Source: Clusia tigrina
Taxonomy: Eukaryota > Arthropoda > Insecta > Diptera > Clusiidae
Length of the DNA stretch: 64,000 nt
NCBI GenBank assembly: GCA_920105625.2
Contig: OV050032.1
Span: forward strand, 129,253,829-129,317,828
Direction of reading: 5' to 3'
This document shows, in pieces, positions 1 to 7,998 of the stretch. The notes under the pieces were generated by a model. The model did not search any database. It was not told the origin of the DNA and saw only the letters and a list, made by a program, of their open reading frames with translations. Position 1 is the stretch's first letter; every line of letters starts with the position of its first letter. The position numbers and the translations under genes are program-made.

Positions 1-270
1 GGCTAATTTAGCATATTTCTTTTAATTGCTGTTTTTATTGTTTTAACGGCGTTTTCAGCTTGCCCATTTGTAGTAGGATTTCCCACTGGAGATCTTCTAT
101 GCTCTATTCCATTTTGAAAAAGAAAATTCTTGAACTCTTTTGAAACAAACGATTTCCCATTATCCGATACAATCATAGTTGGCAGCCCAGAACGTGAAAA
201 AATGTCTCTAAGTACCTGTATAACCGCTCTAGTCGTTGTATTATTGCCCATGTCAATACATTCGACCCAC
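1..270 (-). pseudogene. pol: Gypsy element F: integrase catalytic core (distal part)
   Basis: This is the downstream piece of the integrase of minus-strand gypsy element F, separated from the rest of that element by the insertion of E1. It shows the core motifs SDNGKSFVSKEF (second catalytic Asp) and NPTTNGQAENAVK (catalytic Glu). The reading frame is open from the E1 insertion point at 270 to position 3, just inside the left window edge. The CCAC at 267-270 is repeated at 11383-11386, so the frame joins to the zinc-binding part of integrase at 11387-11610. The rest of the element (integrase C-terminus and 3' LTR) lies outside the window. Confidence 0.88.
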
Positions 271-739
271 TGTTGTGAGTTAGAATCAAGCTACCTACGC
301 GTAGTTGACTCACAGCACCGGCTCCTATTAAATTCATTAAGAACGCACATATTTTTAGGGTGCAAATATTGTAAATGAACAGTATTTATGTATTAATTAT
401 GATGTAAACTTCTAGGGTGTTACAGTTCCGCAGTCAAGCTGACGAGGGGCATTTAGAATGCACCGACGACATTTTACTTTCAGTAGGTCAGTTGGCTTGA
501 GCCACTGACACCAAATAACAATTGCGTAACTGGAACACCAGAAAAGTGAAGACGTAGACTGTAATGTTTATTTGTAAATAGTATATAAGAACTAGCATTT
601 TAAGAATAAAGCCCACTTGTTGTTTGAAACTTAAAATAGTGCAGTGCTCATTTAATAAAGTGGTGTAGGTTTCACAGGTTCCCGTGACAGGACATCCCAG
701 AGGACATCTCTCGCTGACAAGCAGAACAGGACCCCAACA
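271..739 (+). repeat. E1 5' LTR
   Basis: 469-bp LTR with TG...CA ends. A TATA-like box GTATATAAGA is at 581-590 and a polyadenylation signal AATAAA at 605-610, so U3 is about 330 bp and R/U5 is short. The sequence is almost identical to 10914-11382 and clearly related to 55030-55508 (minus strand) and to 45811-46384. Confidence 0.95.
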
Positions 740-1919
740 TTTTGGCGCAGCCGGTCTAAAGGACCTATTGGAGCAATCCCAGGGCAAGGAACCCTGAAGC
801 AGAGAGGCATCCTGCAACGAATTCGAAGGACCTCATCTAAGGACACTGTGGAAAAAAGGATGTCATCGGGAAAAATAATGGTGAGTAGAGTGTATAGTAG
901 CGTAAAATAAGTAGATACTTCTGCGACCCTGAAGGCGCCGTAGCGCTGGTCAAAGAAGTCGCAACCTATAGGCGCGTTTGCGCTGTTGCACGCAGCTTTG
1001 AATGGCAACCATAAACCGTCAGTATGATCGGACGGTCTATGTATGTGCATCCTAGCTGTGAGGATTTTTTTTGTAGGGGATTTGAGTTTGTTTGACGTGA
1101 GGGACATTTATATGGTTTATTAAGCCAATGTCATCTATATTGGAGACATTTAAATTATTTTTATATTGTTTAAATTCAGATGTTCTAAATTTAGGTTGTT
1201 TGAAAACAAACATAGAACATTTGATTTAAATATTTGGCATTTTGAGCTTAGGGTACTAGGTAATGATATTTCGAGAAATGTTTACAACACGTGTTGTGCA
1301 TCGAGTTTAAGTAGTTCGGAAACTACAATTTTGCGTAGCGACGTTAAAGTAATTTTACGTACTAAAAATACGAAGCATGCAAGCATATCATTGTGCGATA
1401 ATGAAAATGCGTATGGTTCTACGGTAAAATTTCTTTCTTTGGGTGTGAATATTTTTGGCAATAATTTTGCGAAACCAAAAACTTCTTGGGAATTAGTAGA
1501 AATATTTTAAAAACAATGCGATTTGCGTTTAATTTTAAATATGGATTCAAATTTCCGGGAATGAATCAAGACACTTTTGCCGGTAAATCAAATTGCGGTT
1601 TTTACAAACATATGGCCATTGGGAGTATTAAAGATGGTGAGTGGAAAACAAGGAGTATTTGTGAAGAAGTCAAGGACCAATTTGCTTTGATGGAAGGACT
1701 TAATGGACGCCGGTAGACAGCGGAACTTTGTGATGGAAAACAAGTATAGCAGAATATGCATATAAAGATAGAATTTACGGTGGAATGTTTTTTTTTAAAA
1801 TTTGTATTTATCAATAAGTAAGATGGAATAAAATATTGGGATAAGTTAATAACAAGTTTTATCAATTATTGGATTTTTATTTGTAATTGGGATACGACAT
1901 CTGTTCTGGCATTTGGGAT
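740..1919 (+). other. E1 leader with a conserved splice-donor motif
   Basis: This 1.2-kb stretch lies between the 5' LTR and the gag start. Short ORFs at 1166-1716 have no recognisable similarity and I do not treat them as genes. The notable feature is at 860-886: ATG, five more codons, then ATG directly abutting GTGAGT, a consensus splice donor (GT at 881-882). The related fragment at 46408-46434 has the same arrangement and the same 21-nt spacing. This could be the 5' exon of a spliced subgenomic RNA. I could not identify an in-frame acceptor. Confidence 0.5.
743..756 (+). promoter_or_regulatory. E1 primer-binding site
   Basis: TGGCGCAGCCGG starts 3 bp after the 5' LTR, the expected place for a tRNA primer-binding site beginning TGG. 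It resembles the TGGCGCAG-type site reported for the 17.6/297 group and assigned to a serine tRNA; the tRNA identity here is an inference. Confidence 0.7.
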
Positions 1920-2483
1920 ATGACGAAGGAAGCGCAAGGATTACTGCTGAGACAGGAACAAATTGGCGAAACGATTGAAAAGCTGGTCCGTAACTTTAAG
2001 AAAGACGGCAAGTTACGTAAGGACAACGGGTATTATCGCAAGCGAATAACACAGTTGCAAGATCTGGGGAGAGAGTTCAACAATAATCACGGACTGTTGT
2101 TACCTCACGCAGTTGAGTACGGCAAGGGAAAATATTTTGCGGAAAAATACGCAGACTACATAAATAGTCTGGTCAACGAATGGGCAGATACATTTAGTTC
2201 TGAATTAGAAGGACTAGGGCAACAAACAGTGAGTTTGGTTTCGCCAGACGAGGAAATAAGGAACAGATTGAAATCAATACAGTCAGAGGTGAAACTGTTT
2301 ACTGGGAAAATAGTTGACCAGTTCGAAGCAAGTACAAGCAGGGAAGAAGCTCAGGAATTGTGGAAGCAGGCGAATGCCGGAGGGGCTGTGTCACCATTAG
2401 AAGTAGCGGATCAAGCCTTTACGGCAATCCAAAGAAGAACAGAAGAAAAGTTATTCAGTTTTCATAAGAAAACTAAGATTTGA
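1920..2483 (+). pseudogene. gag: E1 gag, N-terminal part (frame breaks at 2477-2483)
   Basis: The N-terminal part of the Gag polyprotein, which would assemble the particle and bind the RNA. I chose the ATG at 1920 (MTKEAQGLLL) because the frame upstream has no ATG after the stop at 1884-1886. The sequence is basic and rich in predicted helix and coiled coil (repeated E/K/Q-rich stretches), with no enzymatic motif. It ends in FHKKTKI at a TGA. The rest of gag continues in the -1 frame from 2477, so the two frames overlap by only 7 nt. In relative E1b the same place is a single frame (rc of about 63600-63640), apart from an adjacent TAG codon. The simplest reading is a 1-nt loss in E1, but a programmed shift is not excluded. 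Confidence 0.75.
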
Positions 2484-4210
2484 GAGCACAAAAAGAGTAT
2501 CTTGAGAAGAAGGTAAAGGAACTTTCTCAGAGATTGTCGGAAACAAAGGAAGCAGCAACGCTGTTGGAAAAGGAGTGTGCAGGATTGAAAAGAGGACGGG
2601 CGACCAATAGCAACCCACATAGAAAGGAGAGATCAAAATCAGCATCGGCTGGATTCACACAGACAGTGTTGACATTGCCTCCTGAAGTTCGCTGGCCGGA
2701 GTATTTAACTCCGGAAGGGATAGGTCGTGTGGTAAAGCCTAGATTAGTATTGACTGGAGAAAGTGAAGCGGGATTTTTATTTGACGCGTCGGAAATCGGT
2801 GTCGAGCCATTTACTCCAGAACGTCCGGTAACTAATAAAAATAAGGGGTATACGCCAAAAGAGCCAGAAGCAATAACGGTACAGGACAGGCCTAATACTG
2901 TGGACAGTATTTCGCCTGTACGAACAAACGATCGAAGACTAATTAGTTTGAGTCCGTCATTGGTCAATTACCTCTCAGATCCGGGAGAAGTGAATCTAGG
3001 AACGAACCACAAAGATAGCACTCAAGTTTTACCGGTCATAAGTAAAACAAATAGAAGTAAAATGGGCATTCTGGAAGTAGCTCATGCAGTGGAGAAGCTG
3101 GTGCCCATGTTCTCAGGGGTCGAGTTGTATGATCTGAGAACTGAGATACGGCGCTTCAAAGAAGGTTGTGAGTTGGCGCAACAGAGTCTTCCGGAAGCAG
3201 AAGGGGAACACTTGATAAGATGTATAAGACAAAGGACCACAGGTGATGCGTTTGATTTACTAGCGCATAGCTCAGTAAGCACCCTGCCGGAGTTATACGC
3301 ACTTCTAGATCGAACATATTTGAAACAAAAGTCGTACGACTGTCTTGTACGGGAAATACAGGAATCAACTCAGAAACCAGGGGAGGAATTGAGAGCCTGG
3401 GGACGAAGGATCCAATCTCTGGGGAACGCTGCTGAGACAGAAGCTAACAGGCAGTTTCCAGGAAATGTCGCAGCATACAAGGCTCAAGTAGAACGAGCCA
3501 TGATTTCTGTATTTAAGGCAGGTCTGATAAATAGGGACTTGGCGAATTATACTCTTAATCTCACGCAGAGGAGTATGGCAGAATTAGTCGAAGCGGTTTC
3601 TTCCGCAGAAGAATTAATCCAACAGCGAGCGACAACAGGTGGAATCTGTTGGAATAATGCTCCTGCAGAGGTAGGACCGGTACAACAGCGGAACCCAAGG
3701 GGAATCGGCAGATTTTCCCTCCCGCAACAAAGAGAACAAGGTTGCCTAGTCGAGAGTTTCCAGCCGAGGAAACCCATTTGTTCATTCTGCCATAAATCAG
3801 GCCATACAAGAGACGAATGCATTACACGCAAGAATACGCCCTATTGTATGGAGTGCCAAACATATGGTCATGAGGCAAGTAGGCAGTGTCAATTAGACAA
3901 TAAATGGGATCAAAGTAGAAGGCAGCCAGCTACGAGGCGCCCAGATCCAACCTTAAGGGACAACAGGGGTAGTGGTCCTCGAGTCAGCTCAACGGAAGGG
4001 ATTAACCAAGGAAGGAATCCTTTCAACACTGGGAATGGTCAGCAGCGACCAAACTGGAATTCTAGAGGTGAACAAAGGATAGGCAACAGCCAACAGGGGT
4101 TAAAATGTATCTCATGTGGACGGATGGGACATCGAGCTGCGGATTGCAGGGATAGGCAGTTCCAACAAAGGAACCAGGGAAACTTCCAGCGGCCCAGTCG
4201 AGGCCAGTAG
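2477..4210 (+). CDS. gag: E1 gag, capsid and nucleocapsid part
   Basis: This ORF continues gag: a coiled-coil start (YLEKKVKELSQRL), a variable linker, a capsid-like helical region at about 3060-3620, and a C-terminal nucleocapsid with three CCHC zinc knuckles: CSFCHKSGHTRDEC (about 3778-3819), CMECQTYGHEASRQC (about 3847-3891) and CISCGRMGHRAADC (about 4108-4149). The tail is Q/R/N-rich, typical of RNA-binding nucleocapsid. There is no in-frame ATG at its start; it follows directly from the upstream gag frame. It overlaps the pol frame by 55 nt (4156-4210), where pol is read in -1. All zinc ligands are intact. Confidence 0.85.
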   Translation, partial: DLRAQKEYLEKKVKELSQRLSETKEAATLLEKECAGLKRGRATNSNPHRKERSKSASAGFTQTVLTLPPEVRWPEYLTPEGIGRVVKPRLVLTGESEAGFLFDASEIGVEPFTPERPVTNKNKGYTPKEPEAITVQDRPNTVDSISPVRTNDRRLISLSPSLVNYLSDPGEVNLGTNHKDSTQVLPVISKTNRSKMGILEVAHAVEKLVPMFSGVELYDLRTEIRRFKEGCELAQQSLPEAEGEHLIRCIRQRTTGDAFDLLAHSSVSTLPELYALLDRTYLKQKSYDCLVREIQESTQKPGEELRAWGRRIQSLGNAAETEANRQFPGNVAAYKAQVERAMISVFKAGLINRDLANYTLNLTQRSMAELVEAVSSAEELIQQRATTGGICWNNAPAEVGPVQQRNPRGIGRFSLPQQREQGCLVESFQPRKPICSFCHKSGHTRDECITRKNTPYCMECQTYGHEASRQCQLDNKWDQSRRQPATRRPDPTLRDNRGSGPRVSSTEGINQGRNPFNTGNGQQRPNWNSRGEQRIGNSQQGLKCISCGRMGHRAADCRDRQFQQRNQGNFQRPSRGQ

Positions 4211-7200
4211 ACTGGAAAGCCAAAAGTAAGGAAGTAACAGTTAGGCCGAAGGTACGTGTGACTGGTAATGAAGGAAGTACAGTCCAGGAAAAGGAGGAGC
4301 AAGAGGCTCTCCAATACCACGTACCAAGAATTGTAAGAACAATGGTTCAAGTGACGGATGAGCAAGAGTCTCTCCGGGAGAAAATTTTTGATTGCGTATT
4401 GATTTGGGTAACTGTGATGATTCTAGCACTTAGATTAAGTTTCAATAAGATTAGAGAGTATAGGCCAATCGCCGCGTACGTGGTACGAGGATGTATAGTT
4501 AAGGTATTAGCGGTAATTTTGAGGGAGTATAGGGTTGTAAGGCATAACTGTGGTGCATGGAGGAGAAAATTGGAAGAGTTAGGAAGTAGATACGCGTCCA
4601 TTTTGGAGTCAAAAGGGCGTTGTTTCGTTGTGAGCAGGGTAGGAGATGCTTTCATCGAGATACCCTGCAAGGAGGCAGCTAGTGGAAAGCTAGTGCTTTT
4701 GGTAGATTCAGGGGCGGATACTAGCCTCGTAAAATCTAGTGTTTTACGGAAAGGACTAGTTATTAACCCAAAAGATGTAAGAACGCTTAATGGAGCGTTC
4801 GGAGGTTGCATCAGAACACTGGGGTCATTTAAAATAGGGCACAGTAAAGTTAAGGAAGTGAGTTTTAGAGTGCACGCAGTTGAATTGGATAGGGAAGGTA
4901 TCCCGGCCGATGGGATAATTGGCCGCGATAATCTCTGGGGCCGCACCATACTGGATGCGCTGGAGAAACAGTTATCATTTTATGATGATAATAAGAATAG
5001 AATCCTTACTCTCCCATTGAAGTCATGGCAGGAAGGAACCGTGAATAGGGTTAAGAATTGTATGGAGGTAGTGAACGCAAGGTCAACCAGAGTAGTTTCT
5101 ATTCGTGTAAACACGAAACTTAGGACTGTTGTTTTGCACAAGCAGCAACTAGCGGACGGCGTATATATGGGAGAGACCATAACGCACGTTAATAAGGGTA
5201 GAGTGTACGCTTGCGTGCTCAATGCATCGGAAGAGGACTACTGTATGGATAAGGATTTTAGGCCTAAGTTCACTAGTTATGATAGTTTTAAGGAACCGAA
5301 CTATGGAACAGTTAATCAGATTAAGCAGATAGATGTAAGGAAAAGAATGGAGAGAGTGCTAGAATCACTAAAGTTAGACCCAAGCGTAAATACAGAAGAG
5401 AAGGCATCAATAGAAGCCATTTGTATGTCATTCCATGACATATTTTTGCTGGAAGGAGACCAGCTAACATATACACCAGAGGTAGAGCATGAAATACCTA
5501 CTAGAGTGGATCAAGCGCCAATTAACCAGAAGCAATACAGATTGCCGCAAGCTCACAAAGATGAGGTAAATAGGCAAGTGGAAGGAATGTTAAAGGATAA
5601 CATTATTTCACCGAGTATCTCGCCTTGGAACTCACCAATAATTTTGGTACCAAAGAAGGGAGGTGCACAGGGTCAGAAGAAGTGGAGAATGGTCGTCGAT
5701 TTTAGGAAATTGAACGACGCCACTATCAAGCAGGTGTTCCCGATACCAAGGATAGAAGAGATTCTGGATCAATTGGGACACAGTAGATATTTTTCTACAG
5801 TTGATTTAGCGAGTGGCTACCACCAAGTTCTGGTGGATACCCAAGATAAGCAGAAAACCGCGTTCAGCACCGGTTTAGGCCATTACGAGTTCAATAGAAT
5901 GCCGTTTGGATTAACAGGAGCACCGGCTACCTTCCAACGGCTAATGAACCATGTGCTAACAGGCTTACAAGGGTTAGATTGTTTTGTGTATCTCGATGAT
6001 ATTGTAATTTATGGGAAGAACTTGCAGCAGCATTCGCAACGCTTGCGTAAGGTGCTCCAGAAATTGCGAGAACACAACTTGAAATTGAACACGGAGAAGT
6101 GTCAATTCTTACGAAGAGAGGTGGTTTATTTAGGCCATCGTTGCTCAGAGGCAGGAGCACTGCCTGACCCGCAGAAGGTGGGATGCGTTAGAAATTTAGC
6201 GGTTCCAAGAAACAGAAAAGAAGTGCAAGCATTCCTAGGACTAGTGAACTATTATAGAAAGTTCGTGGAAGGACTAGCCGGAATTGCGTTGCCAATTAAC
6301 AAGTTGCTACGAAAAGAAGCAAAGTTCGAATGGACAGAGAGATGTCAGCAAGCATTCGAGAGGCTAAAGGAGATAATTAGCTCGCCACCAATTTTGGCAT
6401 ACCCCGACTTTGAACAAACTTTTTTGTTAACCACTGATGCTAGCAATGAGGCATTAGGGGCAGTATTGTCACAAGGGGAAGTCGGGAATGACCGACCAAT
6501 TGCATTCGCAAGCAGAGCGCTTAGCGATACGGAGAAAAGATACTCCACAATAGAGAAGGAATTCCTAGCCATAGTGTGGGCTACAAAGAATTTTAGGGCA
6601 TATCTGCTAGGACGCCCATTCAAGATATATACTGATCACCAGCCGTTGAGAGGCATAGCCAATTTGAAAGACCAAACATCTAGGCTAGCCCGGTTCAGAC
6701 ACAAATTGTCTGAGTATGATTTTGAAGTCATATACAAACCTGGGAAAAAGAATCTGAATGCCGATGCACTCAGCAGAGTACCGCAGACACAAAAAGTATC
6801 AGTAGTACAAACAAGGTCCAAAGCACGGTCAGATAAGGAGAAGGCCGAGAGAATGCAAAAGGATAAAATTGATGCAACAGGAAATGTTAGCAATGCGGGT
6901 GACGTTGCTAATGAACAAAGGGCCAGTAGTGTGGAATGGCTGAAGGATATAAAGGATATCCAGGCTGTGTTAAAGGGTTTCCATGATTCACCTCTAGGTG
7001 GACACCAGGGATTCTGGAAAACCCATGACAGAATTAGGCGAGTATACGGATGGAAAGGTATGCTCAAGGACATAAAAAAATATGTAAGAAGTTGCCCAAA
7101 ATGCCAGGCCAACAAAAGCTCAAGGCTGACGAAGATGCCAATGGTGTTAACTGACACACCTAAACAGCCATTTGATAAAGTTCATATGGATATTGTAGGT

Positions 7201-7998
7201 ATTTTACCTGAGACTGTTTCGGGGAATAAATATATTTTGACGTTCCAAGACGATTTCTCAAAGTATATGGCGTGCGTGGCTATACCCGATGCTGAGGCAA
7301 GCACGGTGGCCAAAGCATTCTTTGATGAAATAGTAGCACGATACAACATACCTAAGGTTTTGATAACCGACAATGGTTCAAATTTCGTATCGAAATTATT
7401 CTCGGAAACATGTAAAATGCTGGGAATTAAGAAGTTGCACATAACACCATATCATCCACAAGCGAATGGCTCATTGGAACGTAGTCATCGACCTCTGGCC
7501 GAGTACTTGCGCAGTTTTGCCAAAGAAGACGGCTCGAATTGGGATCAATGGTTAACCACTGCAATGCATGTACACAACAATACTGTGCATGTATCAACAA
7601 AGCAAACTCCGTTTAGAACACTCTACGGGTTTGACTTCAACATGCCAGCGAATTTGAAGCGCAAATGTGCGCCTGTATACAATGCTGATGACCCGAATAA
7701 AGTGCAAAAGTATCAGTTACAACGAGCGCACGAATTGGTTAGAGAAAACCAGGAATATGCTAAGCGAGTGGCCAGGGAAGCCTATAACAAGGTACTAAAC
7801 CCAGTAGTTTTTCATGTGGGTGATCAAGTACTAATGAAGAATCAGGCTAGGAGAAACAAATTCTCACCTGTGTGGATAGGTCCCTATGTAGTAGCAGAGA
7901 TCAAAAGCCCAGTTACAACGGTCGTAACGATTAAGGGCAAAAATAAAAAGCTACATAATAATTTGTTGAAATTATTCCACATTAGACCACACAACTAA
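4156..7998 (+). CDS. pol: E1 pol polyprotein (protease, RT, RNase H, integrase)
   Basis: A single long frame opens after a stop at 4153-4155 and ends at 7998 (about 1280 codons). Domains in order: a hydrophobic N-terminal stretch; retropepsin with active-site motif LLVDSGADTSLV (about 4696-4731); reverse transcriptase with FVYLDDIVIYG (about 5980-6012); RNase H with [15 protein letters not shown] (about 6430-6474); integrase with an HHCC zinc region (SPLGGHQGFWKTH ... CPKCQAN), a DDE core including TDNGSNFVS and HPQANGSLER, and a C-terminal GPY-like module (WIGPYVV). All catalytic residues I can place are intact, so this is the most complete polymerase in the window. There is no ATG near the start; expression most likely depends on the frameshift in the gag overlap. 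Confidence 0.93.
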   Translation, partial: AVPTKEPGKLPAAQSRPVDWKAKSKEVTVRPKVRVTGNEGSTVQEKEEQEALQYHVPRIVRTMVQVTDEQESLREKIFDCVLIWVTVMILALRLSFNKIREYRPIAAYVVRGCIVKVLAVILREYRVVRHNCGAWRRKLEELGSRYASILESKGRCFVVSRVGDAFIEIPCKEAASGKLVLLVDSGADTSLVKSSVLRKGLVINPKDVRTLNGAFGGCIRTLGSFKIGHSKVKEVSFRVHAVELDREGIPADGIIGRDNLWGRTILDALEKQLSFYDDNKNRILTLPLKSWQEGTVNRVKNCMEVVNARSTRVVSIRVNTKLRTVVLHKQQLADGVYMGETITHVNKGRVYACVLNASEEDYCMDKDFRPKFTSYDSFKEPNYGTVNQIKQIDVRKRMERVLESLKLDPSVNTEEKASIEAICMSFHDIFLLEGDQLTYTPEVEHEIPTRVDQAPINQKQYRLPQAHKDEVNRQVEGMLKDNIISPSISPWNSPIILVPKKGGAQGQKKWRMVVDFRKLNDATIKQVFPIPRIEEILDQLGHSRYFSTVDLASGYHQVLVDTQDKQKTAFSTGLGHYEFNRMPFGLTGAPATFQRLMNHVLTGLQGLDCFVYLDDIVIYGKNLQQHSQRLRKVLQKLREHNLKLNTEKCQFLRREVVYLGHRCSEAGALPDPQKVGCVRNLAVPRNRKEVQAFLGLVNYYRKFVEGLAGIALPINKLLRKEAKFEWTERCQQAFERLKEIISSPPILAYPDFEQTFLLTTDASNEALGAVLSQGEVGNDRPIAFASRALSDTEKRYSTIEKEFLAIVWATKNFRAYLLGRPFKIYTDHQPLRGIANLKDQTSRLARFRHKLSEYDFEVIYKPGKKNLNADALSRVPQTQKVSVVQTRSKARSDKEKAERMQKDKIDATGNVSNAGDVANEQRASSVEWLKDIKDIQAVLKGFHDSPLGGHQGFWKTHDRIRRVYGWKGMLKDIKKYVRSCPKCQANKSSRLTKMPMVLTDTPKQPFDKVHMDIVGILPETVSGNKYILTFQDDFSKYMACVAIPDAEASTVAKAFFDEIVARYNIPKVLITDNGSNFVSKLFSETCKMLGIKKLHITPYHPQANGSLERSHRPLAEYLRSFAKEDGSNWDQWLTTAMHVHNNTVHVSTKQTPFRTLYGFDFNMPANLKRKCAPVYNADDPNKVQKYQLQRAHELVRENQEYAKRVAREAYNKVLNPVVFHVGDQVLMKNQARRNKFSPVWIGPYVVAEIKSPVTTVVTIKGKNKKLHNNLLKLFHIRPHN
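4177..4217 (+). promoter_or_regulatory. Probable -1 ribosomal frameshift signal, gag-pol of E1
   Basis: Within the 55-nt gag/pol overlap lies GGGAAAC at 4177-4183. Split by the gag frame it reads G GGA AAC, the canonical X XXY YYZ slippery heptamer, and a slip of -1 enters the pol frame. Seven nt downstream is a small stem (GGCC 4191-4194 with GGCC 4202-4205) inside a longer pairing (TTCCAG 4184-4189 with CTGGAA 4212-4217). The heptamer and inner stem are conserved in E1b (61859-61865, minus strand). The same heptamer is known from gag-pro of some mammalian retroviruses. Function is inferred. Confidence 0.75.

Noticed and set aside
488..1107. Minus-strand ORFs across the E1 LTR and leader
   Set aside because: Antisense to a well-defined LTR; parts are duplicated in the 3' LTR and fused to unrelated sequence.
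1166..1716. Two short plus-strand ORFs in the E1 leader
   Set aside because: No recognisable similarity; AT-rich leader composition.
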